A stretch of 64,000 nucleotides of DNA. Source: an uncultured Lachnospiraceae bacterium (GTDB taxonomy: Bacteria > Bacillota > Clostridia > Lachnospirales > Lachnospiraceae). The stretch spans positions 1 through 64,000 of the forward strand of contig CAMUZQ010000002.1 of NCBI GenBank assembly GCA_947165275.1. Direction: 5' to 3'. The position numbers were made by a program, and so were the translations under genes. Numbering within the stretch: position 1 is the stretch's first letter; every line of letters begins with the position of its first letter. Below the pieces are notes generated by a model. It was given only the letters and a program-made list of their open reading frames with translations, searched no databases and had not been told where the DNA came from. Below are positions 25,120-34,961 of this stretch, piece by piece.

Positions 25120-26067
25120 ATGGATACCTTATACAGAGACATAATGACAGGATATGAGCGGCAGCTGGCCGCCGACAAGAGAGAGCAGAGAAGAAGGATA
25201 CAGGAGGTCCAGGAGAGGATACCCCGGTACAAGGAGCTGGAGGACATGACAGCTGATATCTCCGCTCAGGCGGCGATAATGGCGGCCTCGGGACGGAAAA
25301 CAGAGGTGACTCCCCTGCTGCAGGAGCTGACCCGCATAAGCGAGGAGAAAAAAAGAGTCCTGTCGGAATCCGGCGTGCCTGACGGATATCTGTCCATCAG
25401 ATATGTCTGCCCGGACTGCAAGGATTCCGGATATATAGGCATGAAAAAATGCCACTGCCTCATGCAGAAGCTTACCGAAAGATACTGCGCGGGCAGCGGG
25501 ATCTATGACAAGCTTAAGACGGAAAACTTTGATACCTTCTCCTTTGAGTACTTTTCCGGGCCGGAAAGAGACAATATGGAAAAGATATATGAGGCTGCGA
25601 AGGAATTCACATCAACATTTGCAGACACTTATTGTAATATGCTATTCTATGGAGATGTAGGGTGCGGCAAGAGCTTCATGTCGAATTGTATCGCAAAGGA
25701 GCTGATGGACAAAGGGACAGCCGTTTTTTACATCAGCGCCATAAGGCTCTTTGACATCCTGTCGGCCCACAGGTTTAATCTAAGCGGTAAGGACGCAGAT
25801 GAATATGAAGCTTTATTTGAATATCCGCTTCTGATCATCGACGACCTGGGCACGGAGGTAAACAGCTCCGTGGTGGATTCTGAGTTGTTTAATGTATTGA
25901 ATGAGCGGGATCTGAGATCAAGATCCACCATAATCTCAACGAATCTGTCGCTGGCGAAGCTTAAGGAAATATATTCAGAAAGGTCTGTATCCAGGATCCT
26001 CGGACATTATGAGATCTACAGGTTTTACGGAGATGATATCAGGCTTAAAAAGACGGAGGTAAGCTGA
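25120..26067 (+). CDS. Helicase loader, DnaC/DnaI-like AAA+ ATPase
   Basis: A 315-residue protein that loads the DnaB helicase on DNA. N-terminal helical region (about 1-85), then a cysteine motif CPDCKDSGYIGMKKCHC (about 94-110) that probably binds zinc as in DnaI, then an AAA+ module: Walker A YGDVGCGKSFM (about 177-187), Walker B LLIIDDLGTE (about 242-251) and sensor segment TIISTNLS. It lies directly downstream of the DnaD-type gene, making a primosome pair. The next gene starts two bases after its stop. Confidence 0.93.
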   Translation: MDTLYRDIMTGYERQLAADKREQRRRIQEVQERIPRYKELEDMTADISAQAAIMAASGRKTEVTPLLQELTRISEEKKRVLSESGVPDGYLSIRYVCPDCKDSGYIGMKKCHCLMQKLTERYCAGSGIYDKLKTENFDTFSFEYFSGPERDNMEKIYEAAKEFTSTFADTYCNMLFYGDVGCGKSFMSNCIAKELMDKGTAVFYISAIRLFDILSAHRFNLSGKDADEYEALFEYPLLIIDDLGTEVNSSVVDSELFNVLNERDLRSRSTIISTNLSLAKLKEIYSERSVSRILGHYEIYRFYGDDIRLKKTEVS

Positions 26068-26068
26068 A

Positions 26069-27195
26069 GTGGCTCATACACACGACAAACGAAGGCTTGA
26101 GACCATACCCGTTGGCTCCCTCGGAGTCATAGCATTGGACGGATGCAGGGAGCTTGCCGAGAGGGTGGACGATTACCTGATCGGCTGGAGGGAGGACAGG
26201 GAGAATGAACACAAAAACTCCCTGGTATTCTCAGGATATATGAGAGACTCCTATCTGCTGGATGTATCTCTTCCGAGATTCGGATCCGGCGAGGGCAAGG
26301 GCATGATAAACGAATCTGTCCGCGGAATGGATCTTTATCTTCTTGTAGATGTCTGTAATTACAGTGTCACTTATAATATGTTCGGAGAAGAAAACCATAT
26401 GTCTCCGGATGATCATTACCAGAATCTGAAACGTATAAGAGCAGACAGCATAAAAGATCTGCAAGAGAATCTCTGGACTGCGCCATAGCCCTGCAGGAGC
26501 TCGCAAAGATGGGGGTCGATAATATCATAACCTTCGATGCCCACGATCCCAGGGTCATGAATTCCATACCTCTCAAGGGCTTTGAAACTGTACAGGCCTC
26601 ATATCAGTTCATCAAGGGACTGCTGACAAATATCAAGGATCTTTCCATCGAACCGGAGCATATGATGATAGTTTCTCCCGATGAGGGAGGGATGTCCAGG
26701 GCGATCTATATGGCAAACGTGCTGGGTCTTGACATGGGCATGTTTTATAAAAGACGTGATTATACCAGAGTGGTCGACGGAAGGAATCCGATCGTGGCAC
26801 ATGAATTCCTGGGCTCAGATGTGAGCGGCAAGGACATACTGGTGCTGGATGATATGATAGCCTCCGGCGAGAGCGTGATAGAGGTGGCGGGAGAGCTTAA
26901 AAAGAGAAACGCAGGCAGGATCTTCGTGGCGGCCACCTTCGGATTGTTTTCTCTCGGAATGGAGCCCTTTGACAGGGCAGTGGAGGAGGGGAGCATAACC
27001 GGAGTCCTCACCACAGATCTCGTATATCAGCCTGAGGAGCTGCTTCAAAGGCCCTGGTATATATCCTGTGACATGAGCAAATATCTGGCTTATATCATAG
27101 ATACACTGAATCATGACTCATCCATCAGCGATCTGCTGAGTCCGAATAATCGTATACAATCCCTTGTTAACCGTTATAAAGCAGGGGAGATATAA
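26069..27195 (+). pseudogene. prs: Ribose-phosphate pyrophosphokinase (PRPP synthase), broken by an internal deletion
   Basis: PRPP synthase makes PRPP from ribose 5-phosphate and ATP. The first part (GTG 26069 to the stop at 26486-26488) ends with the conserved SPDDHYQNLKRI; the second part resumes in another frame as SRQHKRSARESLDCAIALQE (from about 26430) and runs intact to 27195, with the PRPP-binding VLDDMIASGES and C-terminal FGLFSLGMEPF. In intact homologues of this long clostridial type about 20 residues, ending in a segment like RRITVIMPFLYE, lie between these; here they are missing, which equals a loss near 58 bases and so a frame change. Catalytic-loop residues are lost, so neither half should be active. 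Natural decay or a sequence error cannot be separated from here. Confidence 0.82.
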
Positions 27196-27216
27196 GCCAT
27201 ACCGGAGTGAAGGGTC

Positions 27217-29769
27217 ATGAGAGATGCACTGACCAGGATACTCAGCTTTATAATAATCTATAGCATTGCCGCTTTTATATTCAGCGCTACCATGAGTCAC
27301 GGAAATACGACCACCACGACCGTGATGGGAGAGGCCTCCCTTCCCGTCGTGGCCGTAGTGTATAACGGAGCGGAAACAAATTCCATGCACGGGCTTGTGA
27401 CAGAGCCCGATCTTTCAAAATACCGCGCGGACCTGTCCCCTCTCGGAGAGGGAAGGACCCTCGGCATCAAGGTAAAGCCCTATAAGGAAAAAATCACAGA
27501 GATAGCCTATGAGGTGCGCTCGGCAGACGGGAGCAGGCTTGTGGAGGCCTCGGAGCTTCTTGATTATACGGAGCGTAACGGGGAGATCTATGCGACCATA
27601 AAGCTGAAGGATCTTATATCTGACAAAACCGAGTATTCACTCTGTGTGGTGCTCACTCTGGAGGAGGAGAGGCAGGCCAGGTATTATACCAGGGTCATCT
27701 CAGATGAAAGCCTGCATGTAGCGGAAATGGTCACCTTTGTCAGCGATTTCTCCAATACTACAATGGACAAGGACTCTTCCGACATGATAGCTCCCTATCT
27801 TGAAAGCGACTCTTCGGGGGATAATTCCACCTATGCACATGTAGACATTCATTCCAGTCTGGAGCAGGTGACCTGGGGAGACCTGCAGCCGCAGAAGACG
27901 GGTTCCACGGCGGTGCGCGTGCTGGATATCGCAGGAGATATCGGCTCCTTCATGCTCACCTACCGCATGAGCTGCGGCATAGACAATAAGGACAGTGATT
28001 ATGATATCAGGGAGTATTACCGCCTGAGATATTCGGATGAGAGGATATATCTACTGGATTATGAAAGGACGATGAATGAGGAATTCACCGGAGGCAAGTC
28101 CTCCTTCGCAAATGACAAGATAATCCTGGGGATACACGAACGCAATATAGAAATGGCAGAGAATAACTCCGGAAGCTCGGTAGCCTTTGTTTCCGGCGGG
28201 ACGCTTTTTGTATATAAGGCGGAGGATTCGCATATAGCGAGGGTATTTTCCTTTGCGGATCCTGATCATGATGATGAGAGGAGCTCATATCAGGGCTATG
28301 ATATCAGGATCCTGTCCGTGGACGAGGGCGGAAATGTCAGGTTCCTGGTTTACGGCTATCATAACAGAGGAGATCATGAGGGAGAGATATGCGCTGTGGT
28401 GTATTATTATGACAGCGCCCTGAATATAGTCGAGGAGGAGGTCTGCGTGCCCTATACCGGCTCCTCCGAGATGCTGGAGGCCAATATCAGGAGGCTCTCC
28501 TATGTGGACAATATCGGTAATTTCTATCTCTACCTTGACGGCAATATATATCGTATCGACGTGGCTAAAAAGTCAGATGATATCATTGCCTCGGGGATAG
28601 CCTTCGATGAGACGGCATCCTCAGCCAGCGGCAAGATGGGAGCCTTCATAGCCCAGGGTGCGATCGGCGCAGGCTCCAATGACGAGATGAGCTCCATGGC
28701 CGATACCATAACCATGATAGATATGTCTGACGGTACGATCACCGACCTCAAGGCGGATCCGGGATACAAGATCCGTCTGCTGGGCTTTATCGGGGAGGAT
28801 CTCATCTCAGGGCAGCTGAAGATCACCGACAAGACCATCACTCCGCTCGGCATGCCCTTCATACCAATGTCGTCCATAAGGATCATAGGCGGCGACGGCA
28901 CGGTAAAAAAGGAGTACTCGGAGCCCGGGTATTATATCTCCGATGTGGAGATAGACGGATCGACCATATATATAGACCGGATGGTAAGAAATGCGGACGG
29001 CAGCTACACGGCGACAGAGGGTAACCAGATAATGAGCAGCACCGTGGAGAATAATGCCCAGAATAAGATAGTGGTGGCAGCTACGGAGCAGAGGGAGACG
29101 ATCACAGAGATACAGCTTGTAAATGATATAGCGGTATCAAGACTCCAGCTGCTCACACCGGACTTTGCTCTTTTTGAAGGGGACAGATCCATCACGGCGG
29201 CGGGCAATCAGGGCGCCGAGGATAAGGAATACCTCGTATATGCAAAGGGCGGGATATGGGGAGCCAGCTCAGATCCCGGCACATCCGTAAAAAATGCGTC
29301 TGAGCAGGCAGGTATAGTTTTGAGCATGAAAAACACCTATATCTGGAGGAAGGGAAGCAGGGATACGAAGCATATCATAACCGGGCTGTCGGAGCTTGAG
29401 GGCAGGGGAGAGCACGGGGCTTTGTATGACTGTCTGGATGCCGTGCTTTCATATGCAGGCTCCGGAACCTCATCCTATGAGATGATGATGAACGGGGAGA
29501 CCTCGGAGGGTCTCATGGAGTCCAATATAGAAGGAGATGCCCTGTCTCTTATGGGGATAGAGCTTTCGGATGTACTGTATTATGTATCAAAGGACTGTCC
29601 CGTCATAGCACTGACACAGGGCGGACCGGTGCTTATAGTGGGTTATGATACGAATAATACGCTGATCTACGATCCGGGCCTTGGGACTACCCATCATGTG
29701 GGCATCAATGATTCCAGAGAGATGTTTGCAGCAGCGGGAAATGAATATCTGACCTATATCAACGAATGA
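27217..29769 (+). CDS. Large membrane-anchored protein of unknown function with C-terminal C39-like region
   Basis: An 850-residue protein with one N-terminal membrane anchor (about residues 7-25, IIIYSIAAFIFSATM) and an extracellular remainder. The middle (about 280-640) is rich in beta-strand patterns typical of a propeller or repeated sandwich, for example FVSGGTLFVYKAED and FYLYLDGNIYRID. The last 150 residues resemble a papain-fold C39-like domain: ALYDCLDAVLSYAG, then CPVIALTQGGPVLIVGYDTNN, LIYDPGLG. The expected catalytic His in the GHAV-like turn is GPV here, so it may be inactive. No known family name can be given with confidence. Its 3' end overlaps that of mfd by 11 bases, tail to tail. 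Confidence 0.7.
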   Translation: MRDALTRILSFIIIYSIAAFIFSATMSHGNTTTTTVMGEASLPVVAVVYNGAETNSMHGLVTEPDLSKYRADLSPLGEGRTLGIKVKPYKEKITEIAYEVRSADGSRLVEASELLDYTERNGEIYATIKLKDLISDKTEYSLCVVLTLEEERQARYYTRVISDESLHVAEMVTFVSDFSNTTMDKDSSDMIAPYLESDSSGDNSTYAHVDIHSSLEQVTWGDLQPQKTGSTAVRVLDIAGDIGSFMLTYRMSCGIDNKDSDYDIREYYRLRYSDERIYLLDYERTMNEEFTGGKSSFANDKIILGIHERNIEMAENNSGSSVAFVSGGTLFVYKAEDSHIARVFSFADPDHDDERSSYQGYDIRILSVDEGGNVRFLVYGYHNRGDHEGEICAVVYYYDSALNIVEEEVCVPYTGSSEMLEANIRRLSYVDNIGNFYLYLDGNIYRIDVAKKSDDIIASGIAFDETASSASGKMGAFIAQGAIGAGSNDEMSSMADTITMIDMSDGTITDLKADPGYKIRLLGFIGEDLISGQLKITDKTITPLGMPFIPMSSIRIIGGDGTVKKEYSEPGYYISDVEIDGSTIYIDRMVRNADGSYTATEGNQIMSSTVENNAQNKIVVAATEQRETITEIQLVNDIAVSRLQLLTPDFALFEGDRSITAAGNQGAEDKEYLVYAKGGIWGASSDPGTSVKNASEQAGIVLSMKNTYIWRKGSRDTKHIITGLSELEGRGEHGALYDCLDAVLSYAGSGTSSYEMMMNGETSEGLMESNIEGDALSLMGIELSDVLYYVSKDCPVIALTQGGPVLIVGYDTNNTLIYDPGLGTTHHVGINDSREMFAAAGNEYLTYINE

Positions 29770-32700
29770 GGGGGCTCATCTTCTGAAGCACCAGGTAAAG
29801 AGCAGGGATCATGCCCAGCTCCCTGTCCTCCGGGGTCAGGGTATAGATGAAGGCAGGCCTGCCTGTGGTCACAAAGCGCATGCTGCCCTCAAAGGATGTG
29901 AGCACAGGGGCGATATTTGTGGGATCTATGGTGGCATTCTGATAGATGGTCATGGTTATATCCTTATCCGTGACCTTGATATTTTCTATGAACAGCTCAT
30001 GAGCCCTGGTGCGAAGAAGGGCTATCTCTATGAGATTTTCCGTGCCGGAGGGGATCTTTCCGAAACGGTCGGCGAGCTCGTCCCTCATATCGGAAGCCTC
30101 ATCATCAGAGGAAACCTTTGCGATACGCTTATACATATCAAGCTTCATGTTTTCATTCCTTATATAGCTGTCCGGGATTAGGGCATCTATATCCATATCG
30201 ATATAGGTGGAGAAATCACCGCTGCGGTCGTCTATGCCGCGCTCCTTTTTGACGGCGGAATCAAGCATCCTGCAGTAGAGATCATAGCCTACCTCTGCCA
30301 TATGGCCTGACTGCTCGGCGCCCAGCACATTTCCGGCGCCGCGTATCTCCAGATCCTTCATTGCTATCTTAAAGCCGCTCCCGAGATCCGTGAATTCCTT
30401 GATGGCGGAAAGCCTTTTCTCTGCGGTCTCTTTTAGCATGCGGTCCCTTCTGTACATAAGGAAGGCGTAGGCCATGCGGTTTGACCTGCCTACCCTGCCG
30501 CGAAGCTGATAAAGCTGGGCAAGGCCCATCCTCTCGGAATCATCGACTATGATGGTATTGACATTGGGGATGTCAAGGCCGGTCTCTATTATGGTGGTGG
30601 AGACAAGGATATCTATATCACCATTGATGAAATCAACCATTATATCCTCCAGCTGTCTCTCATTCATCTGTCCGTGGGCGAAGGATACGACAGCGTCAGG
30701 CATGAGACTCTGCACTTTGGCCGCCACATCGGCGATGTCATTTACCCTGTTATGCACGTAATATACCTGGCCGCCCCGGGCGACCTCGCGGCTCAGCGCC
30801 TCTCTTACCATCTCCTCGGAATATTCCATGACGAAGGTCTGGATAGGAAGCCTGTCCTGGGGCGCCTCCCTCAAAAGTGACATATCCCTTATACCTGCAA
30901 GACTCATATGAAGAGTTCTGGGTATGGGGGTCGCCGTGAGAGTGAGGACGTCCACATTATGTCTGAGCTCCTTGATCCTCTCCTTATGAGTCACTCCGAA
31001 GCGCTGCTCCTCATCCACCACCAGAAGGCCCAGATCCTTGAAGCCTACGTCCTTTGACAGGAGACGGTGGGTGCCTATCACGATATCGATCGAGCCGTTT
31101 TTGAGTCCTGCCACGGTCTTTTTTATCTGTGATGCTGAGCGGAATCTTGAAAGCATCTCTATCTGTACCGGATATGAGGACATGCGCTGGGTGAAGGTCT
31201 GCATATGCTGCTGCGCAAGGATGGTCGTGGGAACAAGGACTGCCACCTGCCTGCCCTCCTGGACCGTCTTGAAGGCGGCCCTGATCGCTATCTCGGTCTT
31301 GCCGAAGCCCACATCCCCGCAGATAAGGCGGTCCATTATCACGGAGCTTTCCATGTCATGCTTCACATCCGCTATGGCCTGAAGCTGGTCGTCGGTCTCA
31401 TCATAGGGGAAAAGCTCCTCGAATTCATTCTGCCAGACGGTATCGGGGCCGTAGACATAGCCCTCGCTTCCGGCCCTGCTCGCATACAGCTCCACAAGCT
31501 GTTTCGCCACGCCGTCCACAGCCTGGCGCACCCTGGTCTTTGTCTTTTTCCACTCGGTGCCGCCGAGCTTATTGAGCTTTACCCTTTTCTCAGTGCCTTT
31601 GTCGGCGTATTTCTGGAGGGAATCAAGATTTGAGGCGATGACATTCACGAAGCCTCCGCCGCCGTATTCTATACGGACATAATCCCTTGTGACACCGCCT
31701 ATGGCTATGCTGGTAAGTCCTCTGTAGATGCCTATCCCGTGGGCCTCGTGAACCACATAATCCCCGGGGGTCAGATCCGTAAAGGAGGATATCTTTTCTC
31801 CCTCATAGGCCGTCCTGTGCCTGTGTTTTTTCCTGACCTTGCCGCCGAATATATCGGATTCGGATATCACCGCAAAGCCTATATCGGGGAATTCAAAGCC
31901 CTTGAAGAGGTTGCCGTAGGTCAGCATGATCTCGCCGCCGGAAAGAAGCCTGTCTTCGTCCTCACTGTAAAAGGCGGTGATCTCCTGATCCGAGAGATCC
32001 TCAGTGAGCTTCCTTGCCCTTGTATGCGAAGGAGAGAGGATGACGACCCGGCTTTTTCTTTTTTTGTATCTTTTAAGGTCGGAGGCCAGCTGTTCAAAGC
32101 TTTTATTATAGGAGCTGATCCCCTGGGAATTCACGATGAACTCCGCCTGATAGGAGTAGTCCTCATGATGGAGGCTTATCATGGATGCTGCCAGCACATG
32201 AAGCTCCATAAGCCTTGCAAAAACCTGATCCGAAGGGATCATGACACCGCCCTCGCCCGGAAGCATGTGCCCGGAGGCTATCCTGTGGGTGACACTGTCA
32301 GTCCACTCCGTCCATACCGCATGGGCCCTCTCCTCACAGCGGGCAGGCTCGTCCAGCATTATGATCATATCCCTTCCGGTAAAATGATCCAGCAGGTTTT
32401 CGGGCTTTTCATAAAGATAATCTATATAAGGGGAAAGATTTATGCCGAGGCCTGAAACCAGAGCTTCGCAGATCTGATCCGTGTAGGTTTTGAGCCTGTA
32501 GGCGGCCTCGGTCTGCATGGATCTGCGGAGCCTTGAATGAACCTTCTCACACTCCTTTTCAAGTCTCAGCTTCGCGGCAAGGCGCATATCCCGGTCGGTT
32601 ATCATATCGGTCGCGGGATAGATAGAGACGGTTTCGAGCTTTTCTATGGAGCGCTGGCTTAAGGCATCATATTCCCTTATGCTTGAGATCTCATCCCCCC

Positions 32701-33283
32701 AGAGCTCGATACGGAGCGGATTCTCCTCAGTAAGGGGATAGATATCGATGATACCGCCCCTTACGGCAAACTGACCGGGCTCCTCGGCCTCGGGCTCCCT
32801 CTCGTAGCCCAGATCCGTAAGCCTCGCAGGGAAGTCACCTGTATCTATGACATCACCTGTGGAGAGCTCTATTATATTATCCGTAACAAGGGAGGCCGGA
32901 GGCATCTTTTCCATCAGCGCGTCGAAGGTCGTGATAAAGGTGAGCCCGCCCTCGGGGATATCCTTCTGATGGAGGGCCTTAAGAGCCTGCATCCTCTGCC
33001 TGATGAGAAGATTGCCGGAGAGGTCCGCCTGATAGAACATCATATCCCTTGCGGGATAATAATATACCTCCCTGCCGAAAAGATAAGCCGTCTCCTCGAT
33101 CTGCCGGGCCCTTATCTCGTCGGGAGCGATGAAAAGCCGGATCCTTCCCGGAAGCGCATAAGAAAAGACCGTACGGGCCGGATCCGTAAGGCCTGTGATC
33201 CCTGTGATGCCCTTTGATTTAAGGGCTTTGCACAGGTCTTCATATATTCCGAGTTCTTTTATGGGAGCGGTTAATGCCTTCAT
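29759..33283 (-). CDS. mfd: Transcription-repair coupling factor Mfd
   Basis: A 1174-residue ATP-driven DNA translocase that removes stalled RNA polymerase from lesions and recruits UvrA. N-terminal UvrB-like domains (about 1-340), the RNA-polymerase-interacting CarD-like domain (about 490-560, PGDYVVHEAHGIGIYRG), the RecG-like helicase core with Walker A GDVGFGKTEIA (about 655-665) and the box VVDEEQRFG, and a C-terminal TRCF domain. Complete. It starts inside the end of pth (ATGA overlap), so it is the distal gene of glgC-glgD-pth-mfd. Confidence 0.97.
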   Translation of the reverse strand: MKALTAPIKELGIYEDLCKALKSKGITGITGLTDPARTVFSYALPGRIRLFIAPDEIRARQIEETAYLFGREVYYYPARDMMFYQADLSGNLLIRQRMQALKALHQKDIPEGGLTFITTFDALMEKMPPASLVTDNIIELSTGDVIDTGDFPARLTDLGYEREPEAEEPGQFAVRGGIIDIYPLTEENPLRIELWGDEISSIREYDALSQRSIEKLETVSIYPATDMITDRDMRLAAKLRLEKECEKVHSRLRRSMQTEAAYRLKTYTDQICEALVSGLGINLSPYIDYLYEKPENLLDHFTGRDMIIMLDEPARCEERAHAVWTEWTDSVTHRIASGHMLPGEGGVMIPSDQVFARLMELHVLAASMISLHHEDYSYQAEFIVNSQGISSYNKSFEQLASDLKRYKKRKSRVVILSPSHTRARKLTEDLSDQEITAFYSEDEDRLLSGGEIMLTYGNLFKGFEFPDIGFAVISESDIFGGKVRKKHRHRTAYEGEKISSFTDLTPGDYVVHEAHGIGIYRGLTSIAIGGVTRDYVRIEYGGGGFVNVIASNLDSLQKYADKGTEKRVKLNKLGGTEWKKTKTRVRQAVDGVAKQLVELYASRAGSEGYVYGPDTVWQNEFEELFPYDETDDQLQAIADVKHDMESSVIMDRLICGDVGFGKTEIAIRAAFKTVQEGRQVAVLVPTTILAQQHMQTFTQRMSSYPVQIEMLSRFRSASQIKKTVAGLKNGSIDIVIGTHRLLSKDVGFKDLGLLVVDEEQRFGVTHKERIKELRHNVDVLTLTATPIPRTLHMSLAGIRDMSLLREAPQDRLPIQTFVMEYSEEMVREALSREVARGGQVYYVHNRVNDIADVAAKVQSLMPDAVVSFAHGQMNERQLEDIMVDFINGDIDILVSTTIIETGLDIPNVNTIIVDDSERMGLAQLYQLRGRVGRSNRMAYAFLMYRRDRMLKETAEKRLSAIKEFTDLGSGFKIAMKDLEIRGAGNVLGAEQSGHMAEVGYDLYCRMLDSAVKKERGIDDRSGDFSTYIDMDIDALIPDSYIRNENMKLDMYKRIAKVSSDDEASDMRDELADRFGKIPSGTENLIEIALLRTRAHELFIENIKVTDKDITMTIYQNATIDPTNIAPVLTSFEGSMRFVTTGRPAFIYTLTPEDRELGMIPALYLVLQKMSPLIR

Positions 33284-33843
33284 CCGTTAAACCGGGACAT
33301 GACAAGACCGGTATCATCCTTCAGCATGGCTTCTACCGATTCCGCAGCCCTTTCTCTTACATCCTTCATTATTTTTTCCTCATCGGGAGAAAAGCCTGAA
33401 AGCACCCAGTCAGCAAGATCCCGGTCCTGAGGCTTCGCTCCCACGCCTACCCTGACTCTCCTGAAGCTTTCGGTGCCAAGGCGGGATATGATATCCTTCA
33501 TTCCGTTATGCCCCCCGGCGGAGCCCTCCGGACGGATACGTATTTTGCCCACGGGAAGATCTATATCATCATAGATCACGATAAGATCCCTTGCGGGATC
33601 AGCCTTGTAGAAATTCACGGCATCAGCTATGGCCTCTCCGGAGAGATTCATATAGGTCTGAGGCTTCATTAGCATCAGTCTCACACCCTCGACCGTACCG
33701 GTCCCGCAAAGGGACCGGTGCTTTTTTGAATCTGTCCGTATACCCCACCTGCCGGACAGGATATCCAGTACCTCAAAGCCTGTATTGTGCTTTGTATGCT
33801 CATATTTTTTATCCGGATTGCCGAGGCCTGCTATTATCAGCAT
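33280..33843 (-). CDS. pth: Peptidyl-tRNA hydrolase
   Basis: A 187-residue enzyme that frees tRNA from dropped-off peptidyl-tRNA. [20 protein letters not shown] contains the family start and the catalytic-site His; LMKPQTYMNLSGEAI and GGHNGMKDI are the other conserved blocks. The start is set at 33843 because [10 protein letters not shown] is the usual N-terminus and its ATG overlaps the glgD stop (TAATG). The pth-mfd neighbourhood is classic in Firmicutes. Confidence 0.96.
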   Translation of the reverse strand: MLIIAGLGNPDKKYEHTKHNTGFEVLDILSGRWGIRTDSKKHRSLCGTGTVEGVRLMLMKPQTYMNLSGEAIADAVNFYKADPARDLIVIYDDIDLPVGKIRIRPEGSAGGHNGMKDIISRLGTESFRRVRVGVGAKPQDRDLADWVLSGFSPDEEKIMKDVRERAAESVEAMLKDDTGLVMSRFNG

Positions 33844-34961
33844 TACATTATGAACCTGTCGCCGGATTCGATCACGACATCGACACCCTGCTCGCATTTA
33901 TGATAATAATTGCTGCGTATGGTACTGTGGCTCTCTACGATGCAGTTCTCGAGATGGGAATTATCCGCTATATATACATCATTCAGGATGATGGAGTTTT
34001 TGATATAGCAGTTATTCCCGACGAAGGTCTTCTTGAATATCATCGAATCCTCCACGGTGCCGTTTATGATGGAGCCCGAGGCTATCATGCTGTTTTTGAT
34101 ATTGGAGCCGGAATTGATCTTTGCCGGAGGCAGATCGTCGACCTTGGTATAGATACCGGGGTAATCGATCATGAAGAAATACCTGACCTCTTTTTTAAGG
34201 AAATCCATATTGGTACGGTAATAATCCTCGATCGATGCGATATTGCTCCAGTAGGTCTCAAGCTTATAGCCGTATATCGCCTTTACATCACGGTATCTGA
34301 CCAGGATATCGCTGACAAAATCATGCCTGTCCTCCTCGGCGCATCTCTCGATCAGCTCGATGAGATGCCTGCGCCGCAGGATATATATGCCGCAGGAGAC
34401 GGTATTGGAGCTTGTGACTATGGGCTTCTCCTCAAAATCTATGATCCTGTTGTTCTCATCCATCTTCACGCAGCCGTAGCGGTCTGAATGAAAGCCCTCC
34501 TCCATTTCCTTCACTACGACAGTGATATCCGCCTGCTTCTCTATATGATATTCCAGGACCTTCCCGTAATCTATCTTGTATATGCCGTCGCCGGAGGCTA
34601 TGATCACATAGGGCTCATGGCTGTTTTTGAGGAAGGAAAGATTCTGGTACATGGCATCGGCGGTGCCTCTGAACCAGAGATTATTATCATCGGTTATCGA
34701 GGGCGTAAAGATAGTGAGGCCGCCCTGCTTGCGTCCGAAATCCCACCATTTGGAAGAGCTTAAATGCTCGGTCAGGGATCTGGAATTATACTGGGTGAAA
34801 ACCGCCACTCTCTGCACATGTGAATTCGTCATGGAGGACAGGGCGAAATCAATGCTGCGGAAATTACCCACAATCGGAAGAGCCGCGACTGCCCTGTTTT
34901 TTGTAAGCTCCCTGATACGGCGGCTGTTGCCCCCTGCAAGTATCATGCCTATCGCTCTCAT
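33843..34961 (-). CDS. glgD: Glucose-1-phosphate adenylyltransferase subunit GlgD
   Basis: A 372-residue ADP-glucose pyrophosphorylase-like subunit. Nucleotidyltransferase domain ([20 protein letters not shown]) and a C-terminal left-handed beta-helix with hexapeptide repeats ([20 protein letters not shown]). GlgD proteins are degenerate in catalytic residues and act with GlgC as a hetero-oligomer that changes its regulation. Here the usual G-G-x-G-x-R-L loop is altered to GGNSRRI. The ATG overlaps the glgC stop by four bases, which fits a paired complex. Confidence 0.94.
   Translation of the reverse strand: MRAIGMILAGGNSRRIRELTKNRAVAALPIVGNFRSIDFALSSMTNSHVQRVAVFTQYNSRSLTEHLSSSKWWDFGRKQGGLTIFTPSITDDNNLWFRGTADAMYQNLSFLKNSHEPYVIIASGDGIYKIDYGKVLEYHIEKQADITVVVKEMEEGFHSDRYGCVKMDENNRIIDFEEKPIVTSSNTVSCGIYILRRRHLIELIERCAEEDRHDFVSDILVRYRDVKAIYGYKLETYWSNIASIEDYYRTNMDFLKKEVRYFFMIDYPGIYTKVDDLPPAKINSGSNIKNSMIASGSIINGTVEDSMIFKKTFVGNNCYIKNSIILNDVYIADNSHLENCIVESHSTIRSNYYHKCEQGVDVVIESGDRFIM

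Noticed and set aside
26509-27195. A separate, shorter PRPP synthase starting at the ATG at 26509
   Set aside because: The same frame is coding-like and conserved from about 26430 upstream of that ATG (SRQHKRSARESLDCAIALQE), so the ATG is an internal Met of a broken gene.
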